Positions 1 to 6,767 are shown, numbered from the stretch's first letter. The stretch: DNA of 9,444 bases from an uncultured bacterium (GCA_902826945.1 CADEGS010000177.1:1-9444); one strand, 5' to 3'. Notes: generated by a model not told the origin, from the sequence alone. Program-made: numbers and translations.

Positions 1-2235
1 CACCGCGACCTGAAGCCGGCCAACATCATGGTCGGCGCCTTCGGCGAGGTGCTGGTCGTGGACTGGGGGCTGGCCAAGGTCCTGGCCGGCGCCGGCGAGC
101 CCGCCGCCCCGGAGGCCACGCCGGGGACGACGGTGATCGAGACCGTGCGCAGCGGAGCCGGCTCCTCCGCCGGCGACTCGCTGATCGGATCGGTGATGGG
201 CACGCCGGCCTACATGCCGCCCGAGCAGGCGACCGGGCGCATGGCGAGCCTCGACGAGCGCGCCGACGTGTTCGCGCTGGGCGCGATCCTGTGCCAGATC
301 CTGACCGGCCGACCGCCGTACGTCGGGACGGACGAGGAGCGCACGATCGTGCAGGCCGCGCAGGCGCACCAGGAGCCGGCGCTCGAGCGGCTCGAGCGCT
401 CCTCCGCGCCGGCGGCGCTGAAGGAGCTGTGCCGCGAGTGCCTGTGCCCGGCGCGCCAGGGACGGCCGCGCCACGCGGGCGAGGTCGCGGCGCGCGTGCG
501 CGCCTACACGAGCGGGCTGGCCGAGGAGGCGCGCCGCGCGCAGCTCGCGGCGGCCGAGGCGCGCGTGCGCGCGGCGGGCGAGCGGCGCGCGCGGCGGCTG
601 ACGCTGGGGCTCTCCGCCGCCGTCGTCGTGGCGGTGGTCGCCGTCGCCGGCGCGCACCTGCGCGGGGAAGCGGCGCGCGAGGAGCGCGCGGCGACGCTCG
701 CGCGCGCGATCGACGGGACGCGCTCGCAGGTGCTGGCGCTGCACGGCGAGGAGCGCTTCGAGGAGGCGCTGCAGGCGGCGCAGAGCGGGCTGCGCGTCGT
801 GCGCGACAGCCCGGAGGCGGACGCCGCGGTGCGCGCGCGCGCGGACGAGCTCGAGGCGCTGGCGCTCGCGCGCGCGAGCGCCGCGCGCGAGCGGGTCGAG
901 CGCGCCGAGCGCAACGCGCGCCTGGTCGCGGAGCTCGAGGAGCTGCGCCTGCGCCAGATCGACACGCGCTTCCAGATCACGAGCCGCGAGCTCGACGGGC
1001 GCTTCCTGCAGGCCTTCCGCGCGTTCGGGCTGGAGCTCGGCTCCGAGGGCGGCGACTTCGTCGCGGCGGTGGACGCGCTGCGCGCGAGCGGCATCGCCGG
1101 CGCGATCGTCGCCGCCATCGACGACTGGGCGGCGGTGCGCCGCAAGCTCCACGGCCCGCGCTCGTTCGAGGCGGGGCTCTTGACCTCGCTCGCGAGCGAC
1201 CTCGACCCCGACGGACCGGCGGCCGCGGCGCGCCGCGCGATCCTGGCCGGCGACGAGGACGAGCTCCTGGCGCTGGCGCGCTCGGCCGACGTCCCCGCGC
1301 TCGGCCCGCAGGCGCTGTGGACGCTGGCCTTCGCCGTGTACGACTTCGGCCACCGCGACGACTCGCTGCGGCTGGTCGAGCGCGGCGTGCGCGTGTTCCC
1401 GGGCGACTTCATCCTCGAGCTCGCGACCGGCGTCGCCAGCCGCGACGACGGGCGCCAGGACCTCGCGCTGCCGCACTTCCAGGCCGCCTGCGCGCTGCGG
1501 CCGCAGGCGGGCTACGCGCGGCTCCTGCTCGGCAGCGCGCTGTACGAGCTGGGCGAGCTGCCGCAGGCGATCGAGGCGCTGCGCGAGGCCGTGCGCCTCG
1601 ACGACGACGACGCGCGCGTGCGCTACGAGCTCGCGAACGCGCTGGCGGCCTTCGGCGACCAGGTCGGCGCGCTCGAGGCCTTCGACGGCGCGCTGGCGCT
1701 GCGGCCGGACGACCCGACGATGCAGCTCGACCGCGAGGGCGCGCGCTTCACGAGCGGCCGCGCGAGCCGCGCCGAGTTCCTGCACCTGCTCGACGGCGGC
1801 GGTCCCTGGAGCCCCTCGGAGCTCGTCGCCTTCGGCTTCGCGCTCTCCGACCACCCCGACCCGACCCAGCGCGACCCCGAGCGCGCGCTCGCGATCGGCC
1901 GCGAGATCCGCGCCGCGGCGCCCGAGGCGACGGAGGGCATCCTGATCGTGGCGCGCGCGGCGCTCGGCGCGGGACAGCCCGAGCTCGTGCTCGCGACGGT
2001 CGACGAGGCGCGCGAGCGCCTGACCACGCGCTCGCGCCTGCTGCGGCTCGAGCTGGACCTCTTGCGCGCGCGCGCGCTGCACGCGCTCGGCCGCGCGGAC
2101 GAGGCGCGCGCCCTCCTGGCGCAGGCCGAGCGCGCGCGCGAGGAGCTGTTCGGCATCGCCGCGGCCGAGTGGGAGCGCTCGAGCGTCGCGCGGCGCTTCG
2201 CCGAGGCGCGGGCGGCGCTCGGTCGCTCGCGCTGA
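1..2235 (+). CDS. Membrane Ser/Thr protein kinase with TPR sensor region (5' truncated)
   Basis: The frame is open from base 1 (744 residues visible) and lacks its start. It begins at the catalytic loop HRDLKPAN (residues 1-8); the N-lobe with the P-loop and ATP-binding Lys must lie upstream. DWG at 21-23 replaces the usual DFG. After a long activation segment comes GTPAYMPPEQ (67-76), a form of the GTPxYMAPE motif, then the helix DVFALGAILCQILTGRPPY, so the C-lobe looks intact. Residues about 200-219 form one hydrophobic membrane segment behind an Arg-rich stretch. A charged Ala/Arg/Glu coiled coil follows (about 225-315), then a helical block (about 317-381, ending in a DDWAAVRRKL motif) that I recall from planctomycete kinases, then TPR-like repeats (about 438-575), with TPR-like helices again near the C-terminus. 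This is the Hanks-type PknB-like layout: cytosolic kinase, membrane anchor and a protein-binding outer part. It converges with the SOD gene. Ligand and substrates are unknown. Confidence 0.93.
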   Translation, partial: HRDLKPANIMVGAFGEVLVVDWGLAKVLAGAGEPAAPEATPGTTVIETVRSGAGSSAGDSLIGSVMGTPAYMPPEQATGRMASLDERADVFALGAILCQILTGRPPYVGTDEERTIVQAAQAHQEPALERLERSSAPAALKELCRECLCPARQGRPRHAGEVAARVRAYTSGLAEEARRAQLAAAEARVRAAGERRARRLTLGLSAAVVVAVVAVAGAHLRGEAAREERAATLARAIDGTRSQVLALHGEERFEEALQAAQSGLRVVRDSPEADAAVRARADELEALALARASAARERVERAERNARLVAELEELRLRQIDTRFQITSRELDGRFLQAFRAFGLELGSEGGDFVAAVDALRASGIAGAIVAAIDDWAAVRRKLHGPRSFEAGLLTSLASDLDPDGPAAAARRAILAGDEDELLALARSADVPALGPQALWTLAFAVYDFGHRDDSLRLVERGVRVFPGDFILELATGVASRDDGRQDLALPHFQAACALRPQAGYARLLLGSALYELGELPQAIEALREAVRLDDDDARVRYELANALAAFGDQVGALEAFDGALALRPDDPTMQLDREGARFTSGRASRAEFLHLLDGGGPWSPSELVAFGFALSDHPDPTQRDPERALAIGREIRAAAPEATEGILIVARAALGAGQPELVLATVDEARERLTTRSRLLRLELDLLRARALHALGRADEARALLAQAERAREELFGIAAAEWERSSVARRFAEARAALGRSR
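861..882. repeat. 22-bp perfect palindrome inside the kinase gene
   Basis: Positions 861-882 equal their own reverse complement over all 22 bases; the centre is an alternating CG run flanked by GGCGCT and AGCGCC. It encodes an Ala/Leu/Arg-rich piece of the coiled coil. Low-complexity GC-rich coding sequence can produce this by chance. Alternating CG could also favour Z-DNA or a cruciform. Confidence 0.6.
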
Positions 2236-2320
2236 AGCGTGCCAGGCGCGGGAAGATCGGCCGGCGGGTGAGGCGCGAGGATCGTGCCTGGGGGCGAGGG
2301 AAGGCAGGGCAGCGTGCTTC

Positions 2321-2335
2321 CGTCGCTGCGCGACG
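2321..2335. repeat. Small inverted repeat, 6-bp stem, TGC loop
   Basis: CGTCGC and GCGACG flank a TGC triloop. It is the first of five consecutive hairpins between the convergent kinase and SOD genes. Confidence 0.5.
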
Positions 2336-2340
2336 ATGGG

Positions 2341-2359
2341 GTCGCGCCTGCGGCGCGAC
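2341..2359. repeat. Inverted repeat, 8-bp perfect stem, TGC loop
   Basis: GTCGCGCC and GGCGCGAC pair perfectly around a TGC triloop, the same loop as the hairpin six bases upstream. No T-tract follows, so a terminator role is only possible. Confidence 0.6.
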
Positions 2360-2375
2360 GAGGCCTGCGGCGCCA

Positions 2376-2391
2376 CGGCGCTCTCGCGCCG
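2376..2391. repeat. Inverted repeat, 6-bp stem, TCTC loop
   Basis: CGGCGC and GCGCCG flank TCTC. It is the third hairpin of the cluster and directly abuts the next one. Confidence 0.45.
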
Positions 2392-2415
2392 GCCGCGGCC
2401 ATGCGGCCGCGGGCC
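2391..2415. repeat. Inverted repeat, 8-bp core stem, ATGC loop
   Basis: CCGCGGCC (2393-2400) and GGCCGCGG (2405-2412) pair around ATGC. Two further G-C pairs form across a bulged G (2391-2392 with 2414-2415). It shares bases 2412-2415 with the following hairpin, so the two structures would compete. Confidence 0.5.
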
Positions 2416-2440
2416 TGAGCGCCCGGCAGGCGCTCAGGCC
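2412..2440 (-). terminator. Strong hairpin overlapping the SOD stop codon, probable bidirectional terminator
   Basis: This is a perfect 12-bp stem (2412-2423 with 2429-2440) with a 5-base loop, the strongest hairpin in the cluster. The SOD stop codon (2436-2434 on the minus strand) lies in the stem. There is no T-tract on the SOD side; on the plus side a short pyrimidine run (TTCTTCT, 2444-2450) follows, so it could also stop kinase transcripts. Intrinsic termination without a U-tract is inferred, not shown. Confidence 0.6.
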
Positions 2441-3171
2441 AGGTTCTTCTCCGCGAACTCCCAGCTCACCAGGCTGTCCAGGAACGCGCCGACGTAGTCG
2501 CCGCGGCGGTTCTGGTAGTCGAGGTAGTAGGCGTGCTCCCACACGTCGCAGGTCAGGAGGCAGCGCTTGCCGCGCGCCATGGGGGTGTCCGCGTTGCCGG
2601 TCTTCTCGACGGCGAGCTTGCCGTTCTCCGCCACGAGCCACACCCAGCCGCTGCCGAACTGCGTCTTGCCGGCCGCCGCGAAGGCCTCCTTGAAGCGGGC
2701 GTAGTCGCCGAAGGAGGCGTTCACGAGCTCGAGCAGCTTGCCCTTCGGCTCGCCGCCGCCGCCCGGACGCATGGAGCTCCAGTAGAAGGTGTGGTTCCAG
2801 ATCTGCGCGGCGTTGTTGAAGACGCCCGCCTTGGCCGCGTCGTTCGCGGTGCGCTGGACGAGCTGGTCGAGGGGCAGCGCCGCCAGCTCCGAGGCGTCCT
2901 TCAGCATCCCGTTCAGGTTGTCCACGTAGCCCTTGTGGTGCTTGCCGTGGTGGAACTCGAGCGTCCTGGCGCTGATCAGCGGCGCCAGCGCGTCGTTCGC
3001 GTAGGGGAGCGGCGGCAGGGTGTGCATTCCGGCTTGCTTGGGCTGGAGGGGACCGGCGTGAGGGCTCAGCGCGTGGCCGCCCCGGCCGACGGTCAGCGCG
3101 GCCGCTCCGAGCGCGGCCGTCCGCAGCAGCGCGCGTCGATCGATCGAGGAAGCTTGCGAGGGCTCGTGCAT
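2434..3171 (-). CDS. sodB: Fe-type superoxide dismutase with Tat-like export signal
   Basis: Converts superoxide to O2 and H2O2. From residue 49 the protein (245 residues) follows E. coli SodB closely: TLPPLPYANDALAP, FHHGKHHKGYV, FNNAAQIWNHTFYW, FGSGWVWLV, DVWEHAYYLDYQNR and a WEFAEKNLA end. By that alignment the metal ligands are His74, His127, Asp209 and His213, all present. Gln123 in AAQIWNH matches the Fe-SOD Gln69; Mn-SODs carry Gly there, so an iron enzyme is expected. About 48 extra N-terminal residues hold twin arginines (IDRRALLR, 10-17), a hydrophobic stretch (AALGAAALTVG) and a likely cleavage after GGHA, so export of the folded enzyme is inferred. The start at 3171 has GGAG six bases upstream. 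An in-frame Met49 could give a cytosolic form. Cys204 and Cys208, just before the Asp ligand, are absent from E. coli SodB as I recall it. Monocistronic, divergent from the hydrolase-like gene. Confidence 0.95.
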   Translation of the reverse strand: MHEPSQASSIDRRALLRTAALGAAALTVGRGGHALSPHAGPLQPKQAGMHTLPPLPYANDALAPLISARTLEFHHGKHHKGYVDNLNGMLKDASELAALPLDQLVQRTANDAAKAGVFNNAAQIWNHTFYWSSMRPGGGGEPKGKLLELVNASFGDYARFKEAFAAAGKTQFGSGWVWLVAENGKLAVEKTGNADTPMARGKRCLLTCDVWEHAYYLDYQNRRGDYVGAFLDSLVSWEFAEKNLA

Positions 3172-3177
3172 CGAGGT

Positions 3178-3181
3178 CTCC
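3178..3181 (-). promoter_or_regulatory. SOD ribosome binding site
   Basis: GGAG on the minus strand lies six bases before the ATG at 3171-3169. It supports the long, Tat-signal start over the internal Met49 codon, which has no SD at normal spacing. Confidence 0.6.
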
Positions 3182-3207
3182 GGTTCCGAGGTCGCGAGGG
3201 CGCGGCC

Positions 3208-3213
3208 AGTATA
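3208..3213 (-). promoter_or_regulatory. Possible -10 element for SOD
   Basis: TATACT on the minus strand differs from TATAAT at one position and is one of very few AT-rich spots in the gap. It would start transcription about 30 bases before the SOD ATG. No good -35 lies 16-18 bases upstream, so the call is tentative. Confidence 0.4.
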
Positions 3214-3247
3214 GGCCGTGGAGGGGTCGGACGACGGCGCGGCGGGA

Positions 3248-3275
3248 GGGCCCGCGCGCTGGCCGCGCGGGGCCC
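3248..3275. repeat. Strong GC hairpin in the divergent intergenic region
   Basis: CCCGCGCG (3251-3258) pairs with CGCGCGGG (3264-3271) around a 5-base loop. Three further G-C pairs form past a bulged G (3248-3250 with 3273-3275). An alternative pairing uses 3262-3269 with 3278-3285 (8 bp), so the two folds are mutually exclusive. Confidence 0.5.
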
Positions 3276-3290
3276 TGCGCGCGGCGGCCG

Positions 3291-3312
3291 CTCGCGGAGC
3301 GAGCTCCGCGGG
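3291..3312. repeat. GC hairpin with CGAG loop
   Basis: CGCGGAG (3293-3299) and CTCCGCG (3304-3310) pair around CGAG. One T-G and one C-G pair can extend the stem. It lies between the possible SOD promoter and the dyad at 3352. Confidence 0.45.
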
Positions 3313-3351
3313 GCCGCGCGAGGCCGCGCCGAAGGACGAGCGCTCGCGCCG

Positions 3352-3367
3352 GTCAAGGCCTCTTGAC
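3352..3367. promoter_or_regulatory. Operator-like dyad GTCAAG-N4-CTTGAC
   Basis: This perfect 6+6 dyad with a 4-base centre (GCCT) stands out in a GC-rich gap. The inner half-sites, TCAAG-N4-CTTGA, have the same bases and spacing as those I recall for the SoxR box (CTCAAG-N4-CTTGAG), and an SOD gene lies on one side. It also holds TTGAC on both strands. No matching -10 is seen at the spacing MerR-family promoters use, so binding by a SoxR-like regulator is inference. Confidence 0.4.
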
Positions 3368-3491
3368 GCGCGCCGTGCGGCGCAGCTCGGCGGAACGGAA
3401 CGCCCGCGCGCGGCAATCCGTCCCAGCGGAGGCCGGGCCCTCGGCTCCGGCCCCGCCGCTCCTCCAGCCCCTCGCCCCCCCAGGTGCCAGC

Positions 3492-6400
3492 ATGCGTCAG
3501 GGACTCGCCGCGCTCGCCCTCCTCGTCCTCGCCCCGGGCTCGCTCGCGCAGGGCCCGCGCGCCAGCGTGCCGCTCGGCGGCTCGCCGGTGGTCCTGCCCG
3601 TCGCCGGGCCGGTGGCGATCGACACGAGCGGGGGCTACGTCGCCGCCGCCTTCGTGGACGCGCTCGACGTCGTGTACCTGGTCTCCTCGACCGACGCCGG
3701 GCAGAGCTGGAGCGCGCCGCTCGCGCTCAGCAGCCTGGCGGGTCCGAAGACGCTCGCCGCGAGCAGCGTGCGCGTCGTCGGCTACGACGCGATCGTGTGC
3801 TGGACCGTCGGCGTCGGCGCGAGCGACGAGCTCTGGACCACGCGGGTCGAGCTCGCCGGCGCGCCGCCCGCGATCGTGCAGGTCGAGACGCTCGTGCCGC
3901 ACGGCGGGACGCCCGGGCCGATCGGCGCCTTCGACGTCGAGGTCTCGTCCGCCGGCGCGACGCGCTGGCTGAACGTCGCGCAGCGGGTCGGCCAGGGCGC
4001 CGGCCACTCCGACCTGTGGGTCAGCTCGTCGAGCGACGGGCTCTCGTTCGTGACGCGGCGCGTGGCGACCAGCTACGGTGCGGGGACGGCGCAGGTCGGC
4101 CAGCTCGACCTGGCCGCCGACGGCGCGCGCGTGGCCGTCGCCTGGAGCGACGACTCCGGCGGCGCGACGGACGTCTGGCTCTCGATCGACCACGCCGGGG
4201 GCCTGGGCACCTGGAGCGCGTCGGCGATCCGCGTGGACACGAGCGCCGCGCCGGCGACGCCGGGCGAGGGGCTCTCGCTCGCGCTCGGCGCGGGGCGCAC
4301 GCTCGTCGCCTGGAACGAGTCCGCGACGCCCGTCGGCGCGCAGCTCGCGTTCGCGCGCGTCTTCGACGCCGTGGGCGCGCCGCTCGGCGCGACGCACCCG
4401 ATCGCGACCTCGGGCGACGCCGACGACTGCCGGGCGCTCGTGACCGGAGCGGGCAACCCGCTCGTCCTCGTGCTCGACGACCGCGCCGGCCAGAACGAGG
4501 TCTGGGCGCGCGTCTCGAAGGACGGCGGGGCGACCTTCGAGAGCGCGCAGCGGCTCTCGCAGCACGGCGCCTCGTCGCTCACCGCCGACGCCGGCGGGCA
4601 GAAGGTGGTCGCCGCGGCGTGGGCCGCCGGGCCCGCGCCGCAGGAGGTCGAGATCGCGTTCTCGTGCGACGGCGGCATGACCTGGAGCGTGGGCGCGCTC
4701 TCGAGCTCCGGCGGCGACGCGGACGCGCCGGCGGTCGCGTACGACCCGATCCGGCGCCAGGCGCTGGGCGCCTGGCTCTCCGACGCGGCCGGACCGGACC
4801 GGCCCTACGCCGCGGGCATCGGCGTGTGCCTGCCGCCGCCGCCCGATTGCTTCGAGGCGGCGAGCCTCGGGCTCGGCGTGCCCGCGCCCGGCGATCTCGA
4901 CCCCGGCGCGGCGGCGGCGCAGGGCGCGCTCGCCGCGGGCGCGGCGGACGCCGGCCAGGTGCGCCTCTACCGCGGCGTGGACTACACGCCGGTCGAGTCG
5001 AAGGTGAACGGCCTGCGGCCTTTGCCCGCGCAGCGCATGACGGTGTTCTATCCCCAGGGGCTCGTGAAGCCGTCGGGCGGCTGGCCGGTGCTGCTCTTCA
5101 GCCCGTGCGGCGCGTTCCGCGAGGCCGAGCCCGAGGCGAGCGCGCCCGCGCCGGGGCCTGGCGAGGACGCGCGCGAGGGAATGGTGCCGTGGAGCCCGCC
5201 CGCCGCGCTGCCCTTCCCGCTCGGCGACCGCGGCTACGCGTTCACCGAGACCCCGCCCCTGGTGCAGATCTGCGCCGAGGACGAGGAGTCCGGCGAGGCC
5301 GCGCCGGTCAGCGGATTCCTCTACCAGGCGCTCCTGCGCGGCTGGGCCGTCGCGTGCGTGGGCACGATCGGCATCGACTCGCGGCTCGACACGCGCGGCA
5401 AGCTCGTGCCGTTCGGCGGGCAGCTCCTGACCGACCGCGACCCGAACCTGTTCTACCCGCCGACCGATGGGAACGGCATGCCGACGGACGAGTGGGAGAG
5501 CTGCGAGCTCTTCTACGGCGAGAAGGACTTCACCTGGGCGCGCCAGTACCTGGCCGAGCACGCGAGCGAGCTCGAGATCGACGACGACCTGGTCGTCGCG
5601 TCGGGCGTCTCGTGCGGCTCGACCTACGCCGCGTTCGTGGCGCTCGGGCCGGATCGCGCGCGGACCAGCGGCTCCTCGCTCCTGCAGCAGAGCACGCAGT
5701 GCGCCGGCTTCCTCGGCTTCGAGACGCCGGCCTGGTGGCCGGCCTTCAACGACGAGGTCACCGCGCCGCACTGGGAGGGCGCCAGCGCCGGCAAGCGCGC
5801 GGCGACGATGGCCGACGTGCCCGGCGACGTGCTGGCGCGCGCGAGCGTTTCGAGCTGGATCCGCGAGAGCGGCAGCCTGGCCCCGGACACGCCGGCCTTG
5901 CTCGTGTTCGACGAGGGCGTGGCGGCCGACGCGATGGCCGACCTCGAGCGCGACGACGGCAACGGCGGCTGCGGCGACTGGCCGGCCGCGAGCGGCGACC
6001 CGTGCCTGACCGACGCGCTCTTGCCGTGCGTGGACTGCAACGACTTCGACCCGCTGTGCGCGCTGCTCGGGCTCTCCAGCGGCTGCTTCTGCAACCCGCT
6101 CGTCAGCCGCTTCTGCGCGGGCTCGAGCACGGACATCATCGATTTCACGCGCGCGCACGACTCGTGGAACGGGATCGTGCTGCAGCAGGACCTGCTCCTG
6201 TACGGGCACCCCGAGAGCCAGCTCCTGCTCGAGACCGGCGTGCCGAGCGCCCACCCGGGCCTGCCGGCGCTCCACACGCAGGTCTTCACCGACACGACGG
6301 GCGGCTTCGTGCCCGCGACGATCGAGGACCCGCTGGTCGTCGAGGCGGCGCTGAGCTGGCTGTGCGCGCTGCGCGACGACGTGCTGGGCATCAGCTCGGG

Positions 6401-6767
6401 CTGCGCCGCCGCCACGTACCGCAACGCCGCGCCGAACCCGGCCAGCCTGTCCGTGACGCCGCCGGTCCTGGGCGGGACCATGGCGTGCGTGGTGGACCTC
6501 GACACGACCGGGCACACGATGGCGCAGGTGATCGGGCTGGACGCGCCGGACACGATGCAGCTCGCCACGTACGTGCTCCTGTGCCAGGACCTGGGCAGCG
6601 GGATCCTGTTCCAGGAGACCGCCAGCGGCCCGATCGCGATCGTGCAGGTCGCGATCCCGAACGGCACCTACATGGTCGGCTCGACCCTGTGCGTACAGGC
6701 GATCCAGTTCGGCGGCGGCGGCGCCGACGCGCTCTCGAACGCGCAGGACGTGGTGGTCGGGCTCTAG
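3492..6767 (+). CDS. Secreted multidomain protein: Asp-box repeats plus alpha/beta-hydrolase-like domain
   Basis: A 1091-residue protein that I cannot name. The N-terminus (MRQGLAALALLVLAPGSLAQ) is a standard Sec signal peptide, so I start at the ATG at 3492 (weak AGGTG five bases before) rather than the upstream TTG. Residues about 25-435 hold five Asp-box-like motifs of the SxDxGxxW type (starting near 66, 180, 231, 342 and 391), suggesting a sialidase/BNR-like beta-propeller. After a Cys/Pro linker, residues about 515-960 resemble an alpha/beta-hydrolase: FYPQG, PVLLFSPCGAF, GWAVACVG, EKDFTWARQYLAEHA, then GVSCG (705-709) as a GxSxG nucleophile elbow with Ser707. Asp813 in VFDEGVAAD could be the acid; the His is not certain (candidates 921 and 928). 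Eight cysteines cluster at 827-875. The tail (about 973-1091) ends in SNAQDVVVGL and resembles a C-terminal domain I recall from planctomycete secreted proteins. An esterase-like activity on an external substrate is possible. It converges with the SDR gene 21 bases away. Confidence 0.9.
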   Translation: MRQGLAALALLVLAPGSLAQGPRASVPLGGSPVVLPVAGPVAIDTSGGYVAAAFVDALDVVYLVSSTDAGQSWSAPLALSSLAGPKTLAASSVRVVGYDAIVCWTVGVGASDELWTTRVELAGAPPAIVQVETLVPHGGTPGPIGAFDVEVSSAGATRWLNVAQRVGQGAGHSDLWVSSSSDGLSFVTRRVATSYGAGTAQVGQLDLAADGARVAVAWSDDSGGATDVWLSIDHAGGLGTWSASAIRVDTSAAPATPGEGLSLALGAGRTLVAWNESATPVGAQLAFARVFDAVGAPLGATHPIATSGDADDCRALVTGAGNPLVLVLDDRAGQNEVWARVSKDGGATFESAQRLSQHGASSLTADAGGQKVVAAAWAAGPAPQEVEIAFSCDGGMTWSVGALSSSGGDADAPAVAYDPIRRQALGAWLSDAAGPDRPYAAGIGVCLPPPPDCFEAASLGLGVPAPGDLDPGAAAAQGALAAGAADAGQVRLYRGVDYTPVESKVNGLRPLPAQRMTVFYPQGLVKPSGGWPVLLFSPCGAFREAEPEASAPAPGPGEDAREGMVPWSPPAALPFPLGDRGYAFTETPPLVQICAEDEESGEAAPVSGFLYQALLRGWAVACVGTIGIDSRLDTRGKLVPFGGQLLTDRDPNLFYPPTDGNGMPTDEWESCELFYGEKDFTWARQYLAEHASELEIDDDLVVASGVSCGSTYAAFVALGPDRARTSGSSLLQQSTQCAGFLGFETPAWWPAFNDEVTAPHWEGASAGKRAATMADVPGDVLARASVSSWIRESGSLAPDTPALLVFDEGVAADAMADLERDDGNGGCGDWPAASGDPCLTDALLPCVDCNDFDPLCALLGLSSGCFCNPLVSRFCAGSSTDIIDFTRAHDSWNGIVLQQDLLLYGHPESQLLLETGVPSAHPGLPALHTQVFTDTTGGFVPATIEDPLVVEAALSWLCALRDDVLGISSGCAAATYRNAAPNPASLSVTPPVLGGTMACVVDLDTTGHTMAQVIGLDAPDTMQLATYVLLCQDLGSGILFQETASGPIAIVQVAIPNGTYMVGSTLCVQAIQFGGGGADALSNAQDVVVGL

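Larger units (their letters stand above)
2236..2433. other. Convergent intergenic region with no gene
   Basis: This is a 198-bp gap between the kinase stop and the SOD stop. I see no credible coding sequence. The right half (from 2321) is a run of hairpins. An 11-bp direct repeat, GCCTGCGGCGC, occurs at 2346-2356 and 2363-2373. Confidence 0.7.
3172..3491. other. Divergent intergenic region between SOD and the secreted protein
   Basis: This is 320 bp without a convincing gene. Starting at the SOD end it holds the SOD ribosome binding site, a possible -10 element, two strong GC hairpins, an operator-like dyad and a weak SD-like AGGTG before the ATG at 3492. The frame of the large plus-strand gene stays open back to a TTG at 3363, but that part reads as random Ala/Pro/Arg-rich sequence ahead of a good signal peptide. 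Confidence 0.65.

Noticed and set aside
3363..3368. TTGACG as a -35 element for the secreted-protein gene
   Set aside because: No -10-like hexamer 16-19 bases downstream; better explained as one arm of the dyad at 3352-3367.
3363..3491. TTG start 43 codons upstream for the secreted protein
   Set aside because: It would bury a good signal peptide behind an unstructured Arg/Pro-rich stretch. ATG 3492 fits better.
3093..6515. Open frame of 1140 codons on the minus strand opposite the secreted protein
   Set aside because: Composition is almost all Arg/Ala/Gly/Val/Glu with no domain, signal peptide or hydrophobic core. It is the complementary shadow of a GC-rich gene.
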